64,000 nt of DNA from Novosphingobium sp. FSW06-99 (lineage in GTDB: Bacteria; Pseudomonadota; Alphaproteobacteria; Sphingomonadales; Sphingomonadaceae). The notes under the pieces are model-generated. The model ran no database searches. It had not been told where the DNA came from and was given only the letters and a program-made list of their open reading frames with translations. Below, one piece after another: positions 1 to 8,007 of this stretch. A program made the position numbers and the translations under genes. Within the stretch, counting starts at the first letter, position 1. Each line of letters starts with the position of its first letter. The stretch spans positions 1-64,000 of the forward strand of contig NZ_KQ954266.1 of NCBI RefSeq assembly GCF_001519065.1, given 5' to 3'.

Positions 1-39
1 AATGCTGTCCCCGGAATTCACGCTGTCCCCGGAATTCAC
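1..39. repeat. Tandem 18-bp repeat at an IS66 break point
   Basis: The 18-mer GCTGTCCCCGGAATTCAC occurs twice in direct tandem at 4-21 and 22-39. Directly after it the reading frame becomes recognisable IS66 transposase (from about position 40), so the repeat marks a junction. It is probably the terminus of a second mobile element inserted into, or recombined with, the IS66 gene. Repeated terminal motifs are known from some IS families, but I cannot assign one. The other side of the junction lies outside the window. Confidence 0.5.
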
Positions 40-291
40 GGCAGGGTTTGCCTCACGAACAACGCCGCAGAACGGGCGCTGCGCTGTGTGCCTCTGGGCA
101 GGAAGGCGTGGCTATTTTGCGGCTCGGATCGTGGCGGGCAGCGGGCCGCCATCGTCTATTCGCTGATCCAGACCTGCAAGCTCAATGACGTCGACCCACA
201 GGCATGGCTGGCCGATGTGCTGGCCCGCATCGCCGAATGGCCGGTCAGCAGGCTGGCGGACCTGCTTCCATGGAACTGGCAACATCGATAG
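40..291 (+). pseudogene. IS66-family transposase, C-terminal remnant
   Basis: About 83 C-terminal codons of an IS66-type transposase remain in frame. They include the NNAAERALR motif with its catalytic Glu, the segment GRKAWLFCGSDRGGQRAA, and the usual IS66 ending PQAWLADVLARIAEWP followed by LLPWNW. Full-length IS66 transposases are about 500 residues, so over 80 percent is missing from the window. The 5' side is replaced at about position 40 by an unrelated tandem repeat, which indicates disruption rather than only truncation by the window edge. No IS66 accessory genes or clear inverted repeat are visible. It is presumably inactive and marks a region of past transfer. Confidence 0.8.
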
Positions 292-323
292 ATCGGAACT
301 TTCGACACAGGCCCGAGGTGACG

Positions 324-893
324 TCAAAGCCCTGGAAATTCGTTGATGGGCTCACCTCGGACAATCATGCGACCAAGCTGTTTACGGGGGTCCGCAAGCT
401 GCAGACCCGTTAAGCTCCGCTCTACCGCAATCCGCCCCAACTCATCGCTTGCAAAGGTCGTTGAAGGCGTCCCTGGATCTTTGAAAAGCACTGGCAGATG
501 ATCGACGTCGCTTCTCAGGGCATATCCACCACGAAGGATGCCGGCATCAGCAGAGCAAGCTGGCCAATCGATAATGGCCATTTGCCGAAGCACGTTCACC
601 GCGAAAAGTTCGGTGCGTTTGACGGTCGCAAACGGCAAGAACTCAACATCATCGCCGCATAATTCTCTGATGGCGTCCATGGCCCTCCTGCTGACAAGGA
701 AGGCTCTACCGCCGATTTGCCAGCTGGTGAAGTCGGCAACCTTCTTACTCTTGTTCAGCAGGTCAAATGGGGGCGTGATCCAATCCACGGCCATCTTCGC
801 CCCCTCAAAGCGACCATCGAAGAACCGAAGATCTGCTTGCTGAACGCAAAGGTAATTGTTTGCTTTGGAGCAGACTTCCCAGATATTTGGCAT
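324..893 (-). CDS. Imm11-like (DUF1629-type) protein, putative immunity protein
   Basis: A 189-residue soluble protein with no signal peptide or membrane segment. The central part (IGGRAFLVSRRAMDAIRELCGDDVEFLPF) resembles the core of the Imm11/DUF1629 family, where a 'FLVSxRA' helix is followed by an 'EFLP' strand. Members are often immunity proteins of polymorphic toxin systems, or orphan copies of them. No toxin gene is recognisable next to it; the only neighbour is the IS66 remnant 32 bp downstream. Base composition is less GC-rich than the rest of the window, which fits horizontal transfer. The start follows the longest ATG frame. Assignment is by motif resemblance only. Confidence 0.5.
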   Translation of the reverse strand: MPNIWEVCSKANNYLCVQQADLRFFDGRFEGAKMAVDWITPPFDLLNKSKKVADFTSWQIGGRAFLVSRRAMDAIRELCGDDVEFLPFATVKRTELFAVNVLRQMAIIDWPACSADAGILRGGYALRSDVDHLPVLFKDPGTPSTTFASDELGRIAVERSLTGLQLADPRKQLGRMIVRGEPINEFPGL

Positions 894-1341
894 GCCGCCC
901 TCTATTTCGGGTTCGCGACAAGATACACGGTTTGCGGCCTACAACAACGCCCACCTTTCCCTGACACGCACACCATTCTAATGAACCCCACACGTATAGA
1001 TCGCGGCCTTCACCGGATGGCTACCGATCATCGGCCACAGGCTGATTGCGATGCCGATATAAGAGAGCGCAAACCGCCCCATGGTCAGGAAGAAGGGACC
1101 GAGCCGTGACCTCGGGTTACGCGTTCCGCAATTTCACGTGGCAACGGGCACCTGCAATTGCGCGCCTTTGTTACAATTTTTCTTGCGGTCAATGGTGCAC
1201 GGCTTGGTCACAACAAGATGCCCGAAAGATAGGGCATCAACGCAAGCCTGACACGACTTTCGGCAATGTGACGTCTGACGTTCCCGGCGACAAACCCGCC
1301 CCGCGTCGGCAATCGGCGGGGCCATCAGAAGGAAAGCCACC
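894..1341. other. 448-bp interval without a convincing gene
   Basis: Short open frames exist on both strands, but none has a recognisable domain, consistent codon use or a ribosome site. The final part, with AAGGAAA about 7 bases before the next start, holds the ribosome binding site of the downstream hydrolase. The base composition is mixed, as in decayed accessory DNA. No strong hairpin or promoter stands out. Confidence 0.5.
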
Positions 1342-2022
1342 ATGATTTCAATTTCCAACGTGATTTTGGTACATGGCGCATGGGCCGATGGTTCGAGCTG
1401 GGCAAAAGTCATCCCTTTGCTGACGAAAAAGGGGCTCGCAGTGACCGCTGTCCAGCTTCCTCTCACAAGTTTCGAGGCGGACGTGGCAGCCGTTCGTCGC
1501 GCCATCGCGGCCATAGACGGAGAAGTCGTGCTGGTCGGGCACAGCTACGCAGGCGCGGTGATTGGCGAAGCGGGCAATGATCCGAAGGTGGTACGGCTGG
1601 TTTACGTCGACGCTTTCGCGCCCGATGCCGGGGAGTCTGCCGGTTCCCTGTTCGCCCAGTTCGAATCGGCGCCGCTCAGCGCCGAACTGCGTCCCGACGC
1701 CGAAGGCTTTCTCAAAATAACGCGCGAAGGCGTCGACACGCTGTTCGCCCAGGATCTCGATGATGCGGAAAAGGCGCTTGTCCACGCTGCCCAGGGGCCC
1801 ATCAATGGCGGCGCACTTGGCGGCGTCCTTACCAGGGCTGCATGGCGCGGCCGGCCGACCTTTTATCTGATTGGCGACCAGGACCAGGCCATCTTGCGCG
1901 CCGAACAGGAAAAGATGGCCGCGCGGATGAACGCCACCGTTGCCCATGTAAACACCAGCCACGTGCCGATGCTGTCTCAACCCGACGCGGTGGCCAGCTT
2001 CATCCTCAAAGCCGCCGCCTGA
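1342..2022 (+). CDS. Alpha/beta hydrolase, cytoplasmic
   Basis: A 226-residue alpha/beta hydrolase of the compact esterase type. It shows the oxyanion segment VILVHGAWADGSSW near residues 7-20, the nucleophile elbow GHSYAG at about residues 66-71, an acidic residue in GDQDQAI and a C-terminal SHVPML His. There is no signal peptide. The ribosome site AAGGAAA lies just upstream. It is related to the hydrolase at 2649-3404, which shares the order HGAxADGS, GHSYxG and DAGES but carries a signal peptide. The two probably act on the same class of compound in cytoplasm and periplasm. The substrate is unknown; small aryl or alkyl esters are typical of this subfamily. Confidence 0.85.
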   Translation: MISISNVILVHGAWADGSSWAKVIPLLTKKGLAVTAVQLPLTSFEADVAAVRRAIAAIDGEVVLVGHSYAGAVIGEAGNDPKVVRLVYVDAFAPDAGESAGSLFAQFESAPLSAELRPDAEGFLKITREGVDTLFAQDLDDAEKALVHAAQGPINGGALGGVLTRAAWRGRPTFYLIGDQDQAILRAEQEKMAARMNATVAHVNTSHVPMLSQPDAVASFILKAAA

Positions 2023-2026
2023 AGGA

Positions 2027-2569
2027 ATGCTGGTCGGATCAGAGGATAGGGACGGGTCGATGCTTGCAAGCCATCACAGACCTGGCCCGGACATACGGGC
2101 GCATCACATCATCGGCACCATGACCGGTGGCGCGGACGAGATCTCCAGCGCGCTCAACGCATTGCTGGCGGACCTGTTCGCGATCTACGTGAAGACCAGG
2201 AATTTTCACCGGCACGTTTCAGGCATGTATTGCCGCGATTATCCTCGGCTCTTTGCTGAACAAGGCGACCAGGTGCTGGCAACGATAGATCCTGTAGCCG
2301 AGCGGGTCCGCAACCTTGGGCAGACAACGCTACGGTCAGTGGTGCACATTACCCGCCTGCAACACGCCGTCGACAATGCAGCCATGAACGTCACAACAGC
2401 GGAGATGCTGGCCGAACTGGCCAGTGACAACTGCCGCCTGGCGAGTTCGCTGCGCGAAATCCATGGCCTGTGCGAATATCACAGTGACGTCGTGACGGCG
2501 GGTAGCATCGAAAGCTGGATCGACGAAGCCGAAGGCCGGATCTGGTCTTTGACAGAGACCTTTGAATAG
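2027..2569 (+). CDS. Dps/ferritin-like protein with altered ferroxidase centre
   Basis: The frame encodes a Dps-family four-helix protein, recognised from LNALLADLFAIYVKTRNFH, the loop VSGMY, and GDQVLATIDPVAERVRNLG followed by TTLRS. Dps proteins form 12-mers that oxidise Fe(II) with H2O2 and may bind DNA. Aligned by eye to the five E. coli ferroxidase ligands, His51, Asp78 and Glu82 are kept (H61, D88, E92 here). The other His is Pro (P73) and the Asp is Ala (A77). The usual Trp after the first His is Arg. The start is uncertain: 2027 has AAGGA unusually close, and ATG at 2120 gives the more usual family N-terminus. It follows the hydrolase by 4 bp, so the two are probably cotranscribed. 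Confidence 0.75.
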   Translation: MLVGSEDRDGSMLASHHRPGPDIRAHHIIGTMTGGADEISSALNALLADLFAIYVKTRNFHRHVSGMYCRDYPRLFAEQGDQVLATIDPVAERVRNLGQTTLRSVVHITRLQHAVDNAAMNVTTAEMLAELASDNCRLASSLREIHGLCEYHSDVVTAGSIESWIDEAEGRIWSLTETFE

Positions 2570-2648
2570 CTCTCTGTCCGACCCATTCATCAACATTGTT
2601 TCAGCCAACGGCGCAAATGCCCGGCCTGATCCCAACGAAGAGATCGCC

Positions 2649-3404
2649 ATGACCACAATTCAAAACTTGCTGGCCGGCACGGCCATGTTCTGCACCGCCG
2701 CGGCTGCGATCCCGGCGCACGCTGCGCCTTCGGGTGCGGCAAAAAATATCGTGCTGGTGCACGGCGCCTTCGCCGATGGTTCCGGATGGCAAGCCGTCTA
2801 CACGATCCTGACCAGGGACGGCTACAAGGTCAGCATGGTTCAGCCACCGGAAACTTCGCTGGACGACGACATCGCGGCGACGAAGCGGGTGTTGGATGCC
2901 CAGGACGGACCGACAGTGCTGGTCGGCCACAGCTATGGTGGTATCGTCATTACAGGGGCCGGCAATCACGTCCATGTGAAAAGCCTTGTGTACATTGCCG
3001 CCTTCCAGCCCGACGCAGGTGAGAGCCTGGCCTCACTGGAAACGGCCACACCGTCCCCTGCCGCGCCATTGAAACCTTCGGCTGACGGATTTCTGTATGT
3101 CGATCCAGCCGTCTTCCATGCTGATTTCGCTGCGGATATTCCATCGGCACAGGCCGATTTCATGGCCGCATCGCAAGTCGGCATATCGGTCAAAGCCGTG
3201 ACGGGCACCGTCACGGTGCCGGCCTGGAAGGCAAAGCCCAGCTTTGCCGTCGTCGCGACACAGGACCATATGATCAGTCCCGCGCTGGAACGCTCAATGT
3301 ACAAGCGATCCAATTCCGTGGTTGTCGAGCTGCCGTCGAGCCATGCTGTCTATATTTCCCATCCCGCTGAAGTCGCTGCGCTTATAGAAAGAGCGGCTCA
3401 ATAA
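2649..3404 (+). CDS. Alpha/beta hydrolase, exported
   Basis: From ATG 2649 the protein has 251 residues and begins with a signal peptide (TTIQNLLAGTAMFCTAAAA, then PAHA-AP as a likely cleavage site). It continues with VLVHGAFADGSGW, the nucleophile elbow GHSYGG, the segment FQPDAGESLASLE, and the C-terminal catalytic region TQDHMIS and SSHAVYISHP. This start is chosen over an upstream ATG at 2562 because it yields the signal peptide and has a purine-rich site (GAAGAGATC) in front. It is a paralogue of the cytoplasmic hydrolase at 1342-2022, with the Dps-like gene between them. A periplasmic esterase or lactonase role is likely; the substrate is unknown. Confidence 0.85.
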   Translation: MTTIQNLLAGTAMFCTAAAAIPAHAAPSGAAKNIVLVHGAFADGSGWQAVYTILTRDGYKVSMVQPPETSLDDDIAATKRVLDAQDGPTVLVGHSYGGIVITGAGNHVHVKSLVYIAAFQPDAGESLASLETATPSPAAPLKPSADGFLYVDPAVFHADFAADIPSAQADFMAASQVGISVKAVTGTVTVPAWKAKPSFAVVATQDHMISPALERSMYKRSNSVVVELPSSHAVYISHPAEVAALIERAAQ

Positions 3405-3583
3405 TCCCGCAAGCCAGTCGCCCGGGCATTGACCGGATCGCGCGAGGCCGTCGTGCGAGCGCGCGCATTGGCGCGGCGCGGATCCCTGCACCTGATGCAG
3501 CAGTGTCTTGCGCCGAAGCGGGGTCGCAACACCGGCTGCAACCCACCATTCATAGGCATCGTCGCACTTCGAGGAAAACAGAC

Positions 3584-4555
3584 ATGCCAAGGAAAATCGA
3601 ATTCAAGACCGCAGGTTCGCCCACCGTCCTGCAAGCCGTGGCGTTTGATCGGCCAAGGCTTGGACCCGGTGAAGTATGGCTTGAGCATGCCGCGATCGGC
3701 GTGAATTACCTCGACGTGACCCAACGTAGCGGAGCGATCCCGATTCCCCTGCCGGGTGGTCTTGGCCTTGAAGCGGCCGGGGTTGTTGCAGAAATCGGCG
3801 AAGGTGTTGAAAACGTCAAAGTGGGTGACCGGGTCGTCTACGCTCTGGGGCCGATCGGCGCTTATGCCGATGCGCGCGTCTACCCTGCGGAACGCCTGAT
3901 AAAACTGCCAGACGACCTGTCGTTCGCAGACGCTGCCGCCGTGTTCTTCAAAGGGCTGACCGCGCAGTATCTGATCAAGAGCACATATCCCGTCACGCGC
4001 GGCACGACTATCCTGCTCTATGGCGCGGCGGGGGCCTTGGGGCAGATCCTTGCGGGGTGGGCGAACAGTATCGGCGCCCGGGTCATCGGGGTCGTGTCGA
4101 GCAGCGAGAGCATCGAGCGAGCGCGCAAGGCTGGCAGTGCCGAAGTGCTGATCTGGAATGACGAATTGCCGCGCGCGGTGCATGACCTGACCGGTCGCGG
4201 GGTCGACGTCGTGTACGATGGAGTAGGCAAGATGACCTTCGCTGCCTCGCTGGATTCGTTGCGGCCACGCGGCACAATGGTGTCGATCGGTGCTTCGAGC
4301 GGTGCCCCTGACCCAGTGTCGCCGGGACTGCTGAATGCGAAAGGCTCGCTCTTTCTCACCCGGCCTGGCCTCGCGGCGCACATCGGCGATATCGACGAAT
4401 ATCGCGAGCGGGCCGCAGACCTGTTCGCTGCTGTCAGTTTGGCATCGATTACCCCCAGAATCTGGAAGAGCTATCCGCTGGCTGACGTCGCGTCGGCACA
4501 TGCTGATATCGAATCCCGCCGCGCCCAGGGCGCCATCGTGCTTGCCACGCGATGA
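3584..4555 (+). CDS. Zinc-independent quinone oxidoreductase (MDR superfamily)
   Basis: A 323-residue medium-chain reductase of the QOR type. The N-terminal GroES-like fold includes GVNYLDVTQRSG and the LGLEAAGVVAEIGEGV segment. The nucleotide-binding domain carries LLYGAAGALGQI, the glycine-rich NADPH motif, followed by GARVIGVVSS. The structural and catalytic zinc ligands of alcohol dehydrogenases are absent, as expected for the family, which reduces quinones or activated alkenes with NADPH. ATG 3584 is preferred because GAGGAA lies 8 bases upstream; the frame extends 5' without support. With the hydrolases and the Rieske oxygenase nearby, a role in detoxifying aromatic or electrophilic compounds is plausible. 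Confidence 0.88.
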   Translation: MPRKIEFKTAGSPTVLQAVAFDRPRLGPGEVWLEHAAIGVNYLDVTQRSGAIPIPLPGGLGLEAAGVVAEIGEGVENVKVGDRVVYALGPIGAYADARVYPAERLIKLPDDLSFADAAAVFFKGLTAQYLIKSTYPVTRGTTILLYGAAGALGQILAGWANSIGARVIGVVSSSESIERARKAGSAEVLIWNDELPRAVHDLTGRGVDVVYDGVGKMTFAASLDSLRPRGTMVSIGASSGAPDPVSPGLLNAKGSLFLTRPGLAAHIGDIDEYRERAADLFAAVSLASITPRIWKSYPLADVASAHADIESRRAQGAIVLATR

Positions 4556-4700
4556 CCCCGGGGCATGTTTGTGAGATGCGGTGTTTGGCTGATCGCCTTG
4601 TCAAAATGGTGGCGCCGACACTGCGGCCGATCGGACCAGGCGGGCTCGGTCTGCTTGCCATGCTGCAGGCGCGCGCGCGCCATCGATCAGACTTTGACCG

Positions 4701-5663
4701 TCACCTGGCGGCCGGGCCATCAGGGTCTATGACTTGCTGATCACATTTGTGCCATAGCGGCCCGTTGCCAAACACCTGCATCAGCCAGGCGGCGAATGCG
4801 GCAACGGGGGCAGCTTCGTATCGCCCCGAAGGCCTGACAAGATAGATGCCGCCGCCGTCGTCGAGCGCCCAGCCGGGTAACACGCGAACCAGGCGACCGG
4901 CGGCGATATCTTGCCCAAGAAACCATTCCCCGGCAGCGATGATACCAAGTCCGGCGCGCGCAGCCTCCAACAGGATTGTGGTGTCATCCGATCGCAATTG
5001 TCCGGTGACAGCGGTCTTGTGATGCTCACGCCCGTTCGATAACTGCCACTGCGGGAAAGTGGCAAGGCCCGTGAACTCCAGGCAATCATGCTGTGACAAG
5101 TCGGAAGGATGGCGAAGTGCGCCGCGTCGGTGCAGATAGTCCGGCGCGGCGCACAAGATCCGGCGGTGATCGGTCAGGCGCCGCGCAACGAGCGTGCTGT
5201 CGGGCAAGGTGCCAATGCGGATGGCCGCGTCATAGCCTTCCGCCAGGAGATCGATAAACCGGTCTGTCAGGTCGATCTGAACGTGCAAGCCCGGGTGATC
5301 TTCAAGAAAGCGCGGCAACCGGGGCGCGATCCAGAGGCGCCCAAACGTTGCCGGAATGGCAATCCGCAAGCGACCGTGCAACGCGCGCGCTTCGCTTGCG
5401 ACACGCGCCTGCGCCTCGTTCAACATCTCCAGGGCGCGCCGGGTCTCTGCCGCCAGGTGTGCGCCCGCCACGGTCATGTGCACTTGCCGTGTGGTCCGCT
5501 CGACCAGGCGGACGCCCAGGCGAGCCTCCAGAGCGCTGATCCGCTTTGAGATGACTGTGGGATGCTTGAACAGCACCTTTGCCGCAGACGTGAAGTTCTG
5601 ATGATCGGCCACTGCCAGCAGCGCCTTGAGTTCTTCGACATGCAGCAAGGCCAGATCATCCAT
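4701..5663 (-). CDS. LysR-family transcriptional regulator
   Basis: A 320-residue LysR-type regulator. The N-terminal winged helix-turn-helix spans residues 8-65 (ALLAVADHQNFTSAAKVLF, SKRISALEARLGVRLVERT), with Lys-His-Pro in place of the more common Ser/Gln contacts. The substrate-binding domain follows with GRLRIAIPATFGRLWIAPRLPRF and GYDAAIRIGTLPDSTLVARRL, typical of the DsdA/AaeR-like branch. It is convergent with the quinone oxidoreductase and divergent from the Rieske oxygenase at 5849, sharing a 185-bp intergenic region. By the usual LysR arrangement it probably controls the oxygenase gene and itself. No definite T-N11-A palindrome could be chosen by eye. Confidence 0.9.
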   Translation of the reverse strand: MDDLALLHVEELKALLAVADHQNFTSAAKVLFKHPTVISKRISALEARLGVRLVERTTRQVHMTVAGAHLAAETRRALEMLNEAQARVASEARALHGRLRIAIPATFGRLWIAPRLPRFLEDHPGLHVQIDLTDRFIDLLAEGYDAAIRIGTLPDSTLVARRLTDHRRILCAAPDYLHRRGALRHPSDLSQHDCLEFTGLATFPQWQLSNGREHHKTAVTGQLRSDDTTILLEAARAGLGIIAAGEWFLGQDIAAGRLVRVLPGWALDDGGGIYLVRPSGRYEAAPVAAFAAWLMQVFGNGPLWHKCDQQVIDPDGPAAR

Positions 5664-5848
5664 CCGATAACTCTAGCATGACGCCGCGCATTGCTGAACC
5701 TCGGGTTGTGCAGGCAGCTTCGATGTAACCGCACCTGGGGGATCAGGGGGACGTCACGTCAACAGCTATACCCCGTCGCGTTATCGTGCTTATCTGGCGG
5801 CGTCGAACAGGATCGGTGGCAATCCGGTCAAGCTGCAGAGAAACCACG

Positions 5849-6874
5849 ATGAACCAGCCACAGCCCATGCTGACCAATCTGGCCGCGCACTATTACGCGG
5901 ACCCCGGGATATTCGAGGCCGAGCGCCAGGCAATTTTCAGGCGGCAGTGGCAGATGCTGGGTCCGGTCGCGCGGCTGGCGCGCCCCGGCGATTATCTGGC
6001 GGTCGATGTGGCCGGTTGGAAACTGTTTGCCCTGCGCGGCGACGACGGTGTGCTGCGGGGGTTTCACAACGTGTGTCGCCATCGCGGCGCGCGGCTGTTG
6101 GAGGAAGGCGCCGGTATCTGCAAAACCTTGCGCTGCCCCTATCACAATTGGGTCTATGCCAGCGACGGCAGCCTGAAGCACGCACCATGGTTTGGCGAAG
6201 ACCCTGGCTTTGTCCTGTCGCAATGGCCGCTGCAGGGGGCGCAATTGGCGCAATGGCGCGGTCTGCTGTTTATTGCGATCGATCCTGAAACAGACCTTGT
6301 CGACCAGCTCGGCGATCTGCCCGACGAAGTGGTCGAATTTCCGCTGGAGACCTATACGGCAGTTGAAGAGCATCGTTTCAATGCGTGCAGCAATTGGAAA
6401 GTCTATACCGACAACTTTGTCGAAGGGTATCATATCCCGGGCATCCATCCGGGGTTTTACAAAGTCATCGATTTCCCGAAATTTGAAACGGTTGCGCGCA
6501 ATGGCCTGGTGCGCATGACCTCGCCGCAAAAGGATGGGTCGATCTATGGCGGAAAATGGCTGTGGATGTGGCCGAACTGGACGCTGTCGATATTTCCGGG
6601 CGGCATGAATACCAGCCGGATCAACCCGGTGTCGTTCGATCGCACTGAAATTATCTACGACTTCTATTTTGCGGACACGTCCGATACGACCGAGGCTGAA
6701 CGCAGGCGGACGATCGACACGACCTGCGCGATTGTAAGGGAAGATTTCGAAATCTGCGAACACACGCAAAAAAACTATCAATCGGGCGCCTACAGTCCCG
6801 GCCCGCTAAGCCCCCGGCACGAACAGTCCGTTGCGTATTTCCAGTCGAAGATACTGGCCGCATTGCGGGCCTGA
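5849..6874 (+). CDS. Rieske aromatic ring-hydroxylating oxygenase, alpha subunit
   Basis: A 341-residue Rieske/non-haem iron oxygenase alpha subunit. The [2Fe-2S] ligands are C76 and H78 (CRHRG) and C96 and H99 (CPYHNW). The mononuclear iron site shows NFVEGYHIPGIH with H195 and H200, and a later acidic ligand probably in the REDFE segment. The protein resembles the choline-monooxygenase/carnitine-oxygenase and short aromatic oxygenase types. No ferredoxin or reductase partner gene is adjacent, so it must use components encoded elsewhere. ATG 5849 is chosen because it matches the family N-terminus; the frame is open 63 bases further 5'. Divergent from a LysR gene that probably regulates it. 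Confidence 0.9.
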   Translation: MNQPQPMLTNLAAHYYADPGIFEAERQAIFRRQWQMLGPVARLARPGDYLAVDVAGWKLFALRGDDGVLRGFHNVCRHRGARLLEEGAGICKTLRCPYHNWVYASDGSLKHAPWFGEDPGFVLSQWPLQGAQLAQWRGLLFIAIDPETDLVDQLGDLPDEVVEFPLETYTAVEEHRFNACSNWKVYTDNFVEGYHIPGIHPGFYKVIDFPKFETVARNGLVRMTSPQKDGSIYGGKWLWMWPNWTLSIFPGGMNTSRINPVSFDRTEIIYDFYFADTSDTTEAERRRTIDTTCAIVREDFEICEHTQKNYQSGAYSPGPLSPRHEQSVAYFQSKILAALRA

Positions 6875-7002
6875 CAGGCAGGGCGGCGCGAAGGGCGTGC
6901 ACGGATCTGGGAGTTCTGGGGTCAGTATCCTCGGCTGGACACACCTGCTGAATCAACGCTGTGGAATTTGCGTTGGTATCTGCGGAACAGGGCACGATGC
7001 GG

Positions 7003-7932
7003 TCAGTTGTTTGCCAGAAAGGCATCGAGTTCGCTCGTCAGTCTGACTGGCGCTTCGACCCAGGCGAAATGACCGCAGTTCTCTATTACCGTCAGCTTTG
7101 CGCCCGGAATGGCCGTCTGCGTCTTTGCCGCCATGGCGGGATCGAGCGGGTCGGCCGATCCCTGGATGATCAGCGTGGGGACGCGCAGTTTGGCCAGATC
7201 CGCGACAAGGTCATAGTCGCCGACCGACCGATTGATCAGTTGCGCGGTCTGCGCGTTCATCCCAGCCGATTGAGTCACCGCAACAAAGCCCACCGCTTTT
7301 GATGGATCCTGGAAATAGGCCGGCAGCAACAGGCCATTTATCTGCCCGGCAAGGTCGTTGCGTTCCGCATCGGTCCGGGCTTGTTTCATTTTGACAAACA
7401 GGTCGTGAAATGCCGGGCCCGCCGTGGGGGGCAGGCGTTTTTGCAGGTTGGCATCCAGTGTGTCGTCCACCCGCCGGGGCGCCATGGTTGCCAGCAAGAC
7501 CAGCGCCTGCACATGATCGGGGTGCGCAATGGCGTATTTCATCGCGGTGAACGTTCCGAACGAATGCCCCAGCACGGTCCAGCGCGCATAGCCAAGCGTG
7601 TGCCGCAAACCTTCCAGATCGGACACCGCCAGGTCTTCGTTGACGTTGTCGGGCGTTTCCACGGCAGGAACCGACCGGCCGGTCCCTCGCTGTTCGAGAA
7701 GAATGGCGGTGTGGTTGCGCGCCACGATGGCGACAACCGGTTGCATATAGCTGGCGCCAAAACCGGGCCCGCCGGCCAGGATGACGACCGGGCTGCCCTG
7801 CCCGCTGATTTGGTAGTGCAGCACCAAACCAGCGCTTTCGAATGTGTCCTGCGTTGGCGCTGCAAGAGCCTGACCCGACAGGCATGAAACAATCGCCAGC
7901 GATATGGCGGCAAGGACCTGTCCGTAAATCAT
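7003..7932 (-). CDS. Alpha/beta hydrolase, exported (proline-iminopeptidase-like fold)
   Basis: A 309-residue protein with an N-terminal signal peptide (MIYGQVLAAISLAIVSCLSG, then QALAAPT). The mature part is an alpha/beta hydrolase: oxyanion loop VVILAGGPGFGASY, LLEQRGTGRS, nucleophile elbow GHSFGTF, Asp in IIQGSADPLDP and His in ENCGHFAWVEAP. The GGPG and EQRGTGRS pattern is shared with proline iminopeptidases and tricorn-interacting hydrolases, but export and the short cap leave peptidase activity unproven. It lies 75 bp downstream of the aldehyde dehydrogenase on the same strand, so it could be the last gene of the 8.0-16.1 kb run or a separate unit. Confidence 0.82.
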   Translation of the reverse strand: MIYGQVLAAISLAIVSCLSGQALAAPTQDTFESAGLVLHYQISGQGSPVVILAGGPGFGASYMQPVVAIVARNHTAILLEQRGTGRSVPAVETPDNVNEDLAVSDLEGLRHTLGYARWTVLGHSFGTFTAMKYAIAHPDHVQALVLLATMAPRRVDDTLDANLQKRLPPTAGPAFHDLFVKMKQARTDAERNDLAGQINGLLLPAYFQDPSKAVGFVAVTQSAGMNAQTAQLINRSVGDYDLVADLAKLRVPTLIIQGSADPLDPAMAAKTQTAIPGAKLTVIENCGHFAWVEAPVRLTSELDAFLANN

Positions 7933-8007
7933 GTACCCTACTCCCCAACAGCGCAGGCCGTCATCATCGCTGGATAGCGATGCCTGTGCAACCGTGACGC
8001 CAACCGG

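Noticed and set aside
1046..1345. 99-codon plus-strand frame before the first hydrolase
   Set aside because: No motif, poor codon use and overlap with the ribosome site of the next gene.
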